64,000 nt of DNA, from positions 186,001-250,000 of the forward strand of contig CAVWHE010000001.1 in assembly GCA_963754845.1 (NCBI GenBank). The letters run 5' to 3'. The stretch comes from JAKASV01 sp963754845 (GTDB lineage Bacteria; Babelota; Babeliae; Babelales; Vermiphilaceae). Position numbers and translations under genes: made by a program. Positions 11,001 to 18,117 of the stretch are shown here, piece by piece; position 1 is the first letter of the stretch; the number at the start of each line of letters is the position of its first letter. The notes below the pieces were generated by a model, which saw only the letters and a program-made list of their open reading frames with translations, was not told where the DNA came from and did no database searches.

Positions 11001-11266
11001 CAAACAAAGTCGACCTCTCCAGTTCTCGCGGCCGCGTGAAGAGGAGTATCGGCACGCTCGTCGAAGCATTGCAGTACACCTTCAGGCTGTTGAGAGGGTG
11101 TCACGATATGGTGGTCACGCCGCGACGTGGGCGCGAAAATTTTAGGGTTATCCATGGCGCCAATCATGCCGCCGGGCACAAAAGCGACGCAGACCCACAG
11201 CGCAGAGAAAATGCCACGGATAAACAAAGAGACTGGCCTCACACGATGAGCACTACCCACATTCAT
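8018..11266 (-). CDS. Exported ankyrin-repeat protein with clan CD-like C-terminal domain
   Basis: Protein of 1082 aa starting at ATG 11266, which follows a strong GGAGGTG; the open frame continues upstream but the extension looks non-coding. A signal peptide or anchor covers residues 12-37. Nine ankyrin repeats follow, recognisable by xTPLHxAA near residues 73, 106, 139, 172, 212, 252, 285, 325 and 365. The C-terminal half is homologous to the 2344-3940 protein and has the same dyad: TRFIVQGHG (His560) and FVLFVTCFGGSA (Cys594), 34 residues apart. The shared tail contains SVRFPGTRTFFRA and AWFIGKIII. Ankyrin repeats suggest binding of a host protein, and the C-terminal domain may be a cysteine peptidase or a related inactive fold. 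Both roles are inferred. No named family is recognised with certainty. Confidence 0.82.
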   Translation of the reverse strand: MNVGSAHRVRPVSLFIRGIFSALWVCVAFVPGGMIGAMDNPKIFAPTSRRDHHIVTPSQQPEGVLQCFDERADTPLHAAARTGEVDFVCELIESGAAVNARDTRGATPLHDAAERNRADVIGPLVAGCAHVDSRNCCGDTPLHSAAKHGCADAAQALLDVDASCLARNKACETPLHIAARSGFDNVVANIVNDADKRRVLGTLLAMKDRQGATPLHAAARAGQGGVLGTILAWARVRGLVGRVLAEGDENGDSPLHLAAWLGRVAAVSVILGNGAAINGTNFARQTPLHLAAITGKVDVINMLMRAAYDRGIGRRTLLSCDGANQIPLHMAAWQGERAALDALIAWARHSGVYDEVLEAQSTAGRTVLHQAALSRMAASRETFDELLKIRNQRPYRVTRITPLDVLLLLDYEEYRYKAEDEIGALTESLIVAVCNADPSPIVASSSLLHNWMRLYAEKNVEKALEGWSVFTTIVADESSGPGDFVVLIPPVDVAMEELGTSSLLSVLGLHDEVLRRIENGKLRDFFRTLPACCTSFDVHHLCAIFSRESTRPTRFIVQGHGTRETFAGVDLGSLGALMALFNGIRAQFVLFVTCFGGSAKLVALQKIINGMIGSRRRSMNTGVRMPKNRAYYSTVVQSTLSNLRRSGVFKNSSSSHPRQCGAKRARESLRLVIAAWKMAQALTWTREPSGLNYFVAVVATADNEVRSFIPFQHKFFRRLDAFLDTYHHARAQAHEGDKLSQGLGYTLKAFYDGSPDLCHLASVRFPGTRTFFRAARVDDMEVITYPRIQKILLESCTEPGAKGRVCDATINVARHVKYVQVYPCDLSRVNFMFDRRMDTTNTRSGITAPLYPIFISRMPSGPASHFIKSVTWQAPGGLCSDDELKKFVLEAFIRPLWKLSGPRAKAWFIGKIIIVTDEGAVAYRHVVIHKPDTSSSEQSSWGLNRGKVPPQASLSYVDIRGRCEHHMFLCLPVGDVHDRSDTQWRCNLGFPGRWTIDDYCVNALKVFGETRAGGAALGEASAYMEGPEEQKEAFEGFFWETSTELGCPTTTRFSCAHPRACPRQTGIRHTCASLPSVRNVTS

Positions 11267-11636
11267 AGCACCTCCACAAAAACCGCAGCACGCACAATGA
11301 ACAACAAAGATTATCCGTGACCGCCACTGCAGATGCGTCGTTTTCGTCCCTTGCTCGAGAAGCAAAACAACAATCGCATGTCGGCAAACAAAAACCATGA
11401 CAAAAACAAATAGGCTAAAATAACTCCATTCAGTCTGTTTGAGTTTACACATTAATGCTTCACATGCAACGGGTGACCATCCTATACTTATGTAAACAAA
11501 TTGTAAAAATTTTGTTGATTTTTTATATAGAATTATTCTAGTATGAAATTTGTGGTGCTGCGGGTACGTCATGGTAGTGTGACTGTGTTTGTTTGCGGCG
11601 CTTTTTAGTTTCCACTTTAAACGATGGAGGTGTCCG
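11267..11636. other. Divergent intergenic region
   Basis: This 370-bp AT-rich region lies between the minus-strand ankyrin gene and the plus-strand inhibitor gene. A weak plus-strand promoter candidate is TTGTTG (11512) followed after 16 bases by TATTCT (11534). No gene or RNA is recognised. The minus-strand frame running through it lacks a ribosome site and encodes no plausible domain. Confidence 0.4.
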
Positions 11637-12044
11637 ATGAAGATGTTGGTATATTCTTATGCGCTTGCAGGCTTCGCGGCATTTGCAAGCTTCGCTCTCG
11701 TGGGTACTCATCCCGTGCTCACAGCTGAATCCGATGCACCCAGGAAAGCAGATGTGAAAGTTGGCGATTGTTTTGATGTTGTGCTTGCGGAAAATTTTTC
11801 GACGGGGTATATCGTAAACCTGCAGGAAACATTGCCGGTAGGCATCAAGTTCCTGAGCAAAGAGACCGAAGCACCTAACCCCGGTGGAGGAGTTGGAGCT
11901 TCTCAGAAAAGCACCTGGCACTTTAAGGTGACCGATAGTGCGAGCGCGGGCGAGAGGAAACTTAAGTTTTTCGAAACGCCGCCAGGGGAGAAAGAGCCGG
12001 TGAAAACTTACACGTTTACCATTACAGTCATAAAACCCAGCTAA
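11637..12044 (+). CDS. Chagasin-like (I42) cysteine-protease inhibitor, exported
   Basis: Exported protein of 135 aa. A signal peptide (residues 1-30) precedes a small beta-rich domain that fits the chagasin/I42 inhibitor family, whose members block papain-like cysteine proteases with three loops. Loop equivalents are visible: FSTGY (family NPTTGY), PGGGVGASQKSTWHF (family GxGG...WxF), and RKLKFFETPPGE where the family has RPW. The following YTFTITV is the usual last strand. Start: ATG after GGAGGTG; upstream in-frame codons are ignored. A 104-bp stretch (11926-12029) is identical to a broken copy at 21610-21713 in the opposite orientation. Its target could be host proteases or the cell's own secreted peptidase-like proteins next door. 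Confidence 0.78.
   Translation: MKMLVYSYALAGFAAFASFALVGTHPVLTAESDAPRKADVKVGDCFDVVLAENFSTGYIVNLQETLPVGIKFLSKETEAPNPGGGVGASQKSTWHFKVTDSASAGERKLKFFETPPGEKEPVKTYTFTITVIKPS
11926..12029 (+). repeat. 104-bp inverted-copy repeat, copy 1
   Basis: This is identical base for base to the minus strand of 21610-21713. It encodes the C-terminal third of the chagasin-like domain. Flanking sequence diverges sharply on both sides, which suggests recent gene conversion or a recent partial duplication. Confidence 0.9.
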
Positions 12045-12112
12045 GGAGCGTTTGACGGTGGACGGTGGTTAGTCTCCGTCCGAGCCGACGAATGATCGTG
12101 GGTTTTTAAGGG

Positions 12113-12137
12113 GCCGGTGATGCGTGAAAGCACCGGC
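12113..12137 (+). terminator. GC-rich hairpin after the inhibitor gene
   Basis: GCCGGTG and CACCGGC form a seven-base stem around an 11-base loop, 70 bp after the stop of the chagasin-like gene. There is no U-tract. Its role as a terminator is a guess from position. Confidence 0.35.
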
Positions 12138-12244
12138 TCGGGCCTTACTTCCAACCCCCAGGACCTCATAAGGTTGTGTGCCACTATGCTCGCGTGTTAG
12201 CATGGATGTGTACGCATATCTTTGTTGAGCTGGGGGAGGCGCCT

Positions 12245-12616
12245 GTGAAGAAAATGTTCGCGTATGCGCTCGTGGGTTTTGTCGTAGTGGCTTATGTTCA
12301 CGTGAGTCTGTGCCAAAGATCCGCTCGAAGACAGAAGCCCACGTGCGACTATTGTCTTTGCGAACTCAAAATTGCCGACCAGAAGTGCGAAACAACCAAA
12401 CGATGCTCGTGTCTCAAAGGATGCATGTGCCGGCAAAAGGGGTGCTCGTGCTTACAAGATGGCTGTTGCGGCAAACGCGAGAATAACAACGGCGGCGTCG
12501 AAGACAACACTCCGGAAAGCGCATGTTGGCGTCGACGTGCCCACGAAGTCCGTGGTACCCATGAAAATCGTGCTCGACGTGAACGCGTACAGCCGCCGCA
12601 GGTGCAACCTTTTTAA
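12245..12616 (+). CDS. Exported Cys-rich (metallothionein-like) small protein
   Basis: Predicted protein of 124 aa from a GTG start that follows GGGGGAGG at a good distance. Residues 1-26 form a hydrophobic signal or anchor segment (MFAYALVGFVVVAYVHVSLC). Residues 34-76 contain twelve cysteines arranged as CxxCxC, four further Cx or CxC clusters and a terminal CC, for example CSCLKGCMC and CSCLQDGCC. Such density of CxC motifs is typical of metal-binding metallothioneins, although no named family is recognised. The C-terminal 45 residues are basic and unremarkable and might be read differently if there were an indel. It lies between an inhibitor gene and a pilin gene on the same strand. Metal binding outside the cytoplasm, or disulfide cross-linking, are both possible roles. 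Confidence 0.6.
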   Translation: MKKMFAYALVGFVVVAYVHVSLCQRSARRQKPTCDYCLCELKIADQKCETTKRCSCLKGCMCRQKGCSCLQDGCCGKRENNNGGVEDNTPESACWRRRAHEVRGTHENRARRERVQPPQVQPF

Positions 12617-12625
12617 CGTTAACGT

Positions 12626-12665
12626 TGGCCCGCCCCCCGCCGCGCCACACAGCACGGGCGGGCCA
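12626..12665. terminator. Perfect 10-bp GC hairpin
   Basis: TGGCCCGCCC and GGGCGGGCCA are perfectly complementary across a 20-base loop, just after the Cys-rich gene. There is no U-tract. A terminator or mRNA end-protecting structure is likely from position. Confidence 0.5.
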
Positions 12666-12765
12666 GTCGTATCTGAGTGCGTGAGAACGGTTGAGTGGTA
12701 GCGTGCGATGCTACGCGTTGGTGGGTTTCGAGCAACGATCGTGCATAGGTAAAGAGGACGGGAAA

Positions 12766-13263
12766 ATGAAGACGATGCGCCACCGCAAAGAGAAGCCGGG
12801 GTTTACGCTCGTTGAGCTCATGATTGTCGTCGCCATTATGGCATTTTTGGCCGCCATCGCGATGCCGAACTTCATGCGCTTTTTAGCGAAGGCCAAGCGA
12901 GCCGAGGCCTACATGAATCTAAACTCGATTTACGCGGCAGAAAAGGCTTATTGGGCAGAAAATGGCAGCTACTCGCCGGCACTCAGCGGCCAGGGAGGAG
13001 TTGGTTGGAAGCCGGAGGGATATGCGGGCGGTGGCGCCAACGAAAAATTTTACTACACCTACGGATTCCCCGGTGCTGAGGGGAAAAATTACTTCACCGG
13101 CAAACTCGGCGCGCCCGTCGGAGGAGCGGGTGGATCAGGGACCGACTCTCAAGGATTCGTGGCAATGGCGGCAGGTGACATTGACGGCGACGGCGTTCTT
13201 GACATCATCACCATCGACCAAAACAGCAACATAACCATCGTGCAAGACGATCTTGCCGATTGA
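12766..13263 (+). CDS. Type IV pilin-like protein (prepilin N-terminus)
   Basis: Major-pilin-like protein of 165 aa. The class III signal is clear: a basic leader ending in Gly12, then FTLVELMIVVAIMAFLAAI, with cleavage expected before Phe13 and the conserved Glu at mature position 5. A prepilin peptidase (PilD, not in this window) would process it. The C-terminal part is Gly-rich and contains GDIDGDGVLD, which looks like a calcium-binding loop of the kind found in some minor pilins and pseudopilins. Start: ATG at 12766 after AAAGAGG. No other pilus genes flank it. With comF and dprA also in the window, a DNA-uptake pilus is a reasonable role, though adhesion is equally possible. Confidence 0.88.
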   Translation: MKTMRHRKEKPGFTLVELMIVVAIMAFLAAIAMPNFMRFLAKAKRAEAYMNLNSIYAAEKAYWAENGSYSPALSGQGGVGWKPEGYAGGGANEKFYYTYGFPGAEGKNYFTGKLGAPVGGAGGSGTDSQGFVAMAAGDIDGDGVLDIITIDQNSNITIVQDDLAD

Positions 13264-13296
13264 GCGGGTTAGTCTTTGCTTCCGGCGGCACACTTT

Positions 13297-13983
13297 TTAC
13301 ACCACGCGGCACGCGACGACGGCGGTGATCGATGATGGCTTGAGCTTGAGAAGTTCCCGCGCCGCAGCCTGAAGCGTCGCACCCGTTGTGAGCACATCAT
13401 CGACGAGGACGAGGTTTTTGGTGCGGTAAACTTGGCGTTCGCAGGCAACGAGTTGAAACGCTTCGTGAACGTTGTGTTCTCGCTCCTCGGCCGAAAGATC
13501 GCTCTGAAATTGTGTGCGTTTGATGCGTCGCAAAATGCCAACAACACTGGCGCGTCGATTGCGAGCCAGGACGTTGGCCATTTCATGGGCTTGATTAAAT
13601 CCACGGCGGAGTGTGCGTGTCCAATGAAGGGGGACGGGGATAATGTAATCCGCTGGCATGGTGCGGAAATTCGTAAGGTCCCACACAAGGCTCCCGAGGT
13701 GCCGCGCCGCGAGGATGTCTGACCATCGCTTTGCCAAAATGAGGGGCCTTATGGGGTCGCGATAATCGGAGATTGCAAGGACTCTCATGGTGTGCGTACG
13801 TGTCAGGGGCAGCGTATGCGAAACAAGCGGTCTGACCATGCCAAGGCACCGACGGCACAGAACCACTCTTTCACGCATGAGGCACTTGCAGTACGAGCAG
13901 CATGCGGGAAAAAATAAATGAGCCGTGGCCTTGCCGGCTTTCGCCAGGACGTCCCTCAGTGATCCGCCAAGAAACCTCTTCAC
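13297..13983 (-). CDS. comF: ComF-family phosphoribosyltransferase-like competence protein
   Basis: Protein of 228 aa with the ComF layout. An N-terminal zinc-binding cysteine cluster (C28, C29, C32, C34, C43, C46) is followed by a phosphoribosyltransferase fold with the RGFNQ motif (128-131) and the PRPP loop LVLVDDVLTTGAT (191-203). ComF proteins are needed for natural transformation, where they act with the ComFA helicase on incoming single strands; no helicase gene is nearby. The start is a GTG whose last bases overlap the pgpA stop (GTGA), so the two are translationally coupled at the end of the pheT-lspA-pgpA run. The unusual operon partners suggest packing rather than a shared function. 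Confidence 0.92.
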   Translation of the reverse strand: MKRFLGGSLRDVLAKAGKATAHLFFPACCSYCKCLMRERVVLCRRCLGMVRPLVSHTLPLTRTHTMRVLAISDYRDPIRPLILAKRWSDILAARHLGSLVWDLTNFRTMPADYIIPVPLHWTRTLRRGFNQAHEMANVLARNRRASVVGILRRIKRTQFQSDLSAEEREHNVHEAFQLVACERQVYRTKNLVLVDDVLTTGATLQAAARELLKLKPSSITAVVACRVV

Positions 13984-14447
13984 AAAAATCCTCCGACGTG
14001 GAGCCCGAGGCGTAAGGTGAGGTTCGCTAAAATTGCGGCCAAAATATCATCAACGAGGACACCGTAAGCACCAACGAGTCGTTCAGCACGCGCCACACCA
14101 AACCACTTTGTGATGTCAAAAAAGCGAAAAAGAGCAAGCCCGAAGGGCACTGTGAACCATGTTAGTGGTACGAAACAGAACACTACGAAGCAACCAATAA
14201 CCTCGTCGAGGACTATTTCTGCGGGATCGTGTTTGCCCTTGAAACTTTCAAGAGCCGTGCCAATGATCCCAAGCGCAAGGCACGTTGCAACGGCGACGAA
14301 GCCAACATAAAGCCACACGGGCAGGCATGCATGCACGAAGCACACAAGCGGCGTGGCAACGATGCTCGCCACCGTTCCTGGCATAGTAAGGTACCCGATG
14401 GGTCCCAGCGTCGCAACACGTACACTCAACGATGTTTGTTCGTTCAT
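13980..14447 (-). CDS. pgpA: Phosphatidylglycerophosphatase A
   Basis: Inner-membrane enzyme of 155 aa that dephosphorylates phosphatidylglycerol phosphate to phosphatidylglycerol. Family motifs are present: MPGTVASIVATPL near the N-terminus, DPAEIVLDEVIG in the middle, LFRFFDITKW, and GVLVDDILAAILAN near the end. The acidic residues of DPAEIVLDE and of LVDD are the expected catalytic and metal-binding set. About four hydrophobic helices are seen. The gene lies 10 bp after lspA and overlaps comF by four bases. Phosphatidylglycerol is also the lipid donor for lipoprotein maturation, which gives a plausible functional link to lspA next door. Confidence 0.92.
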   Translation of the reverse strand: MNEQTSLSVRVATLGPIGYLTMPGTVASIVATPLVCFVHACLPVWLYVGFVAVATCLALGIIGTALESFKGKHDPAEIVLDEVIGCFVVFCFVPLTWFTVPFGLALFRFFDITKWFGVARAERLVGAYGVLVDDILAAILANLTLRLGLHVGGFL

Positions 14448-14457
14448 GACTTACGCT

Positions 14458-14946
14458 TTATGGGTTACGCCAGTAACGGATGAGCATCACGGAGACGCCG
14501 GCCACAATCGCGCTATCAGCGACATTGAACGCCGGCCAACTATAGCCACACAAGGAAAGCTCTATAAAATCAATGACCCCCGCATACACACACCGATCGA
14601 CCATGTTGGAGAAGGCACCGGCAAGTACCAACACCTCGCCCACTACGGACTCCGCACGAACCCAGCGCAGGTACGTGTGCCACGCAAGGAGACACCCAAC
14701 TATCGCGACAAGAAAGCTTGTCCCCACAAAAATTGTGGTGTTCTGCGCGTTAAAAAGCCCGAGAGAAATACCGCGATTTTTAACAAAAACAAGCGAAACG
14801 CCCGAGATGACATCAACCGGCCCCGTGATGTTCTCGGCGACAAAAGCTTTGGTAAGACGATCAACAGCAAGAACCACCGCCCCCAGAGTTGTGTACACGA
14901 TGAGGCGCATCGCAGTCGAGCCAGGAGACTTCGTCGTAGTCTTCAT
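14458..14946 (-). CDS. lspA: Lipoprotein signal peptidase (signal peptidase II)
   Basis: Inner-membrane aspartyl protease of 162 aa that cleaves the signal peptide of prolipoproteins after lipid attachment. Four hydrophobic helices are seen. The two catalytic aspartates are D126 in GVIDFIEL and D144 in FNVADSAI. The KNRGISLGLF and GAFSNMVDR motifs match the family's N-x-GaaFg and GalgNliDR. The start at 14946 overlaps the pheT stop (ATGA); the frame opens further upstream but that part lies within pheT. Its presence supports lipoproteins such as the macro-like protein at 51454. Confidence 0.94.
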   Translation of the reverse strand: MKTTTKSPGSTAMRLIVYTTLGAVVLAVDRLTKAFVAENITGPVDVISGVSLVFVKNRGISLGLFNAQNTTIFVGTSFLVAIVGCLLAWHTYLRWVRAESVVGEVLVLAGAFSNMVDRCVYAGVIDFIELSLCGYSWPAFNVADSAIVAGVSVMLIRYWRNP

Positions 14947-17279
14947 CTGACACGCGCGCCCATGTCTTCGAGTTTCCTCACAACCCTCGACCATACCGTG
15001 TCAACATCCGAGCTTGTGAGCGTCGCGGTTCGGTTGTGAATGGTGCAGCGGAAGGTGAGCGACCGCTTGTCATGCCACTCGTCCTTTGTGAAAAAATCAA
15101 CGAGAACAACCGACGTAATCGATGGATGCGATGCTTGTATGCCAGCAGCCACGGCATCAACGGTAAGATCAGTGGGGACGAGGATGCTCACATCGCGCTC
15201 GACACCCGGGTACCTCGATGACGGCACGAAACGTGCACGCGGCGCGCTGTACGAGAGGAGGAAATCGCCATCGAGCTCAAAAACATACGCATAACCTCCG
15301 AGGATGCGCTCGCTCCAGGAGGGGCCGCACTGACCGGCATATCCTATGACGGTACCCTCATGGATAAGATCGGCACTGTGGCACGGCGCAAGCCAAGGAT
15401 ACCGCGGCGCATCCATCCTACGCCATACAACGTTGAGTGTGATCGCATCAAAAAACGTTGCAAAAAGATCTTTAATCTCGTAAAAATCAAGCGGACGCGC
15501 GCGCTCAAAAAAAACGCCGGCGAGTACGCGCTGCTCACACGGTTGACGCGAGGGCTGCCACGTGCGGGCAAACTCAAAAAACCTCAGGATGTCGCGACCA
15601 GGCCCGTTGACGATAACATTGTTGAGAAGGCCGGGAATGAGTGTTGTAACCATGCGCCGCGCGTTTTCCGAAAGAGGATTGGCAATATCAATCGTCTCGG
15701 TCGGTTCCCAATCAATGCTGCGGAGAAACGCCTCGTCACAAAGTGCGTAATTGTAGACCTCGCGCATGGCAAGTGCGTTAACCATGATATCTTTGAGCGC
15801 TCTCAGCCCCAGCATGGCGTGTGTACTGAACGCCGCCATATCGCGTCGCGGCAAGATGGGCTTGATAGTATCGTAGCCCAGGCAACGGCCGACTTCTTCA
15901 ACGATATCCTCTTTGATCGTAATATCCTTGCCAGCCCGAAATGTCGGGACCGTTACAGCGTACGTAACACCTCGGCTACCAGTCTCCTTGGCAACGCTGA
16001 AAGCAAGGCGCGTGAGGGCGTTACTCACAAAATCATGCTCGAGTACGACGCCGAGACGCCTTTCAAGAAAATCATGTTCGACAATGATGGTGTTCTCGCG
16101 AGCATGCTCGCCGACGCACACGATGGGATGTTCGACGTCCATGGTGAGCCCGGCATCCCGCCATACGCGCACTAAACGTGCCAGAGCCAGCGGCGGGGCA
16201 TTGGGGTCGAGGGTTTTTTCAAAGCGCGCCGAGCTTTCGGTACGCACGTGAAGATGTGCAGCGGTTTTGCGAATTGTATAAGCATCGAAGCATGCTGCCT
16301 CGACAAAGACCGCACGCGTTTGTTCATCGACGGCTGTACCTGATCCCCCCATAATCCCGGCGAGTGCTAGGGGGGACGTGCCATCGGTGATAACGCAATC
16401 ATCGCTTGAAAGTGTCACGGTTTGCCCATCAAGGAGAACGAGTTTTTCTCCGGGACACGCGAAACGTACAGCGATGGTTTTTGTCGGTATCTTGTCGGCA
16501 TCGAAAGCGTGAAGCGGCGATCCTACGTCAAGCATGACATAGTTGGTACCGTCAACCACGAGATCGATGGGGCGGCAATCAACGCGCGCCAAACGCGTGA
16601 GCATGGCGAGCGAACACGGTGCAGGACCGATCCCTGTAACAAGAAGCCCGGCGTAGCGTTGGCATATTTTTGAATCGTGCAAGGTAAGGGAGAATGAGCC
16701 ACTTTCGGAGGCTTTAACGGTGCTCGCGGTAATATTTTTGACGGATGAGGCGCTTAAAAAATTTTCAAGAGGTTTGAGATGCACGCCGAGAATGGCAGCG
16801 ATTTCACGGGCGAAGCCGCGGTGACACCACAAATCGGGTCGATGAGTGAGGGACTTGTTGTCAACTTCTATAATGTAATCGTCGATATCGACGCCCATGG
16901 AATGCGCGACAGAACTGGTTGTACAGCTGCCATCGACTGCCGGTATGAGCGCATCACGGTATCCACCGACGTCCTTAAGGGTTGCCCACCGCATGTCACC
17001 CGCATGCTCGCAAACGACGACGAAGGACTGACCGACGCGCGCGGCGGCACGTGCGGGAAGTTTATGTTCTGCTTGTGACACGCTGTTACGGACGAGACAA
17101 CCATCGCCATCGATGTGGTTCGCGACGACCACGTCGAAGTTATAAGGAGCGGCGTGAATCTTATAAAAGGCGTCAACCTCGGCTGTTGTTCGGCGAACGC
17201 GGCCCATAAGATCGTCAACATCAACCTCGGCACGGCGATGCTCTATATGGTCAAATATCCACGCAAGAGAAAGTTTCAT
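14943..17279 (-). CDS. pheT: Phenylalanyl-tRNA synthetase beta subunit
   Basis: Beta chain (778 aa) of the alpha2-beta2 PheRS, which binds tRNA-Phe and edits misacylated products. The full bacterial layout is present: N-terminal MKLSLAWIFDHI, the B3/B4 editing region (near 215-370), the B5 domain (near 400-475), the catalytic-like core and a C-terminal anticodon-binding FDX-ACB domain (SSRYPGVERDVSILVP onward). The usual EMAP-like tRNA-binding motif near residues 40-150 is hard to recognise and seems diverged. pheS normally lies directly upstream, but here the upstream neighbour is an unrelated divergent gene. The catalytic subunit must therefore be encoded elsewhere. First gene of the pheT-lspA-pgpA-comF run. 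Confidence 0.95.
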   Translation of the reverse strand: MKLSLAWIFDHIEHRRAEVDVDDLMGRVRRTTAEVDAFYKIHAAPYNFDVVVANHIDGDGCLVRNSVSQAEHKLPARAAARVGQSFVVVCEHAGDMRWATLKDVGGYRDALIPAVDGSCTTSSVAHSMGVDIDDYIIEVDNKSLTHRPDLWCHRGFAREIAAILGVHLKPLENFLSASSVKNITASTVKASESGSFSLTLHDSKICQRYAGLLVTGIGPAPCSLAMLTRLARVDCRPIDLVVDGTNYVMLDVGSPLHAFDADKIPTKTIAVRFACPGEKLVLLDGQTVTLSSDDCVITDGTSPLALAGIMGGSGTAVDEQTRAVFVEAACFDAYTIRKTAAHLHVRTESSARFEKTLDPNAPPLALARLVRVWRDAGLTMDVEHPIVCVGEHARENTIIVEHDFLERRLGVVLEHDFVSNALTRLAFSVAKETGSRGVTYAVTVPTFRAGKDITIKEDIVEEVGRCLGYDTIKPILPRRDMAAFSTHAMLGLRALKDIMVNALAMREVYNYALCDEAFLRSIDWEPTETIDIANPLSENARRMVTTLIPGLLNNVIVNGPGRDILRFFEFARTWQPSRQPCEQRVLAGVFFERARPLDFYEIKDLFATFFDAITLNVVWRRMDAPRYPWLAPCHSADLIHEGTVIGYAGQCGPSWSERILGGYAYVFELDGDFLLSYSAPRARFVPSSRYPGVERDVSILVPTDLTVDAVAAGIQASHPSITSVVLVDFFTKDEWHDKRSLTFRCTIHNRTATLTSSDVDTVWSRVVRKLEDMGARVR

Positions 17280-17505
17280 GTCTCACCATCTCGGGCCATC
17301 AGCCCGCCAAGCATATATGAACCCGTATGAGCATAGAGTAAATCAAAAAACATTCAACCGCCGCTGCCGAATGCCCCTCATGTCTCACATGCGAGCAAAC
17401 ATTTCCGCCCGATGGAATAGGCTTGGTGAGGTTAATTTTTGCGCACATACTCACCCGGCTGTGCTTGTGCCTGTGCAAAGTTTTTTGTCACGAAGGGACC
17501 GTTCC

Positions 17506-17976
17506 ATGGATGATACCAGCAATACCGTTGTTCGCCTTGCCTCTGCTGCACTGCTTTTTCAGCAGGATGCCGTTGCCCTCGTTCGCTATCAGCGCGCGGG
17601 CACAACCTTTCTCGTGGACCCCGGTGGCGGTGTCCAGCACAATGAAAATCTTCCTGAGGCACTCGTGCGTGAGGTTCGCGAAGAAACGGTACTCATCGTG
17701 GAACCCAAAAGAGTCGTCTTCATCGAAGACCTTGCTACTGAACGTGGTGACCGCACACTCAAGGTTTGGTTTTTATGCCGAGGGGCCCCCGCCCATGGTA
17801 CCATCGCGGCACCGCCGGAAGCGCGCGAAGAGGGCATCATCGACGCTTCATGGTACACGCATGCTCAGCTCGACGACGAGATAGTCTATCCGACGATCCT
17901 CAAAGAAGTCCCTTGGTCCTCGATCTTTGGTGCTCACGTACCAGTGCACTATCGCGGCATCATAGACGCCCGCTAA
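17506..17976 (+). CDS. NUDIX hydrolase
   Basis: Protein of 156 aa with a clear Nudix box from Gly44 to about residue 66: G-x5-E-x7-RE-V-x-EE-T-V, where Thr replaces the usual Gly after EE. The catalytic EE pair binds the divalent metals that cleave nucleoside diphosphates linked to another moiety. Start: ATG at 17506 after AAGGGA; the frame remains open for 76 codons upstream without resembling the family. The substrate is unknown. The gene is single, between the divergent pheT and a convergent exported protein. Cellular clean-up of oxidised or capped nucleotides is the general role of the family. Confidence 0.87.
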   Translation: MDDTSNTVVRLASAALLFQQDAVALVRYQRAGTTFLVDPGGGVQHNENLPEALVREVREETVLIVEPKRVVFIEDLATERGDRTLKVWFLCRGAPAHGTIAAPPEAREEGIIDASWYTHAQLDDEIVYPTILKEVPWSSIFGAHVPVHYRGIIDAR

Positions 17977-18117
17977 CAACGCGACGACTGCCGAGACTCC
18001 CTGTGTGGCGTTGCCTCGGCAACCACCTGCGTGCGCCACGTCAAAGCTACAAGTGCAGCCTCCCTCCATCGCGTCACGAAAAGAGAATGCGTGCACGATG
18101 CCCCATCTGCTAATCTG

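Noticed and set aside
11267..11572. Upstream 102-codon extension of the ankyrin/peptidase-like protein
   Set aside because: The GGAGGTG and signal peptide at 11266 mark the true start; the extension overlaps a regulatory region.
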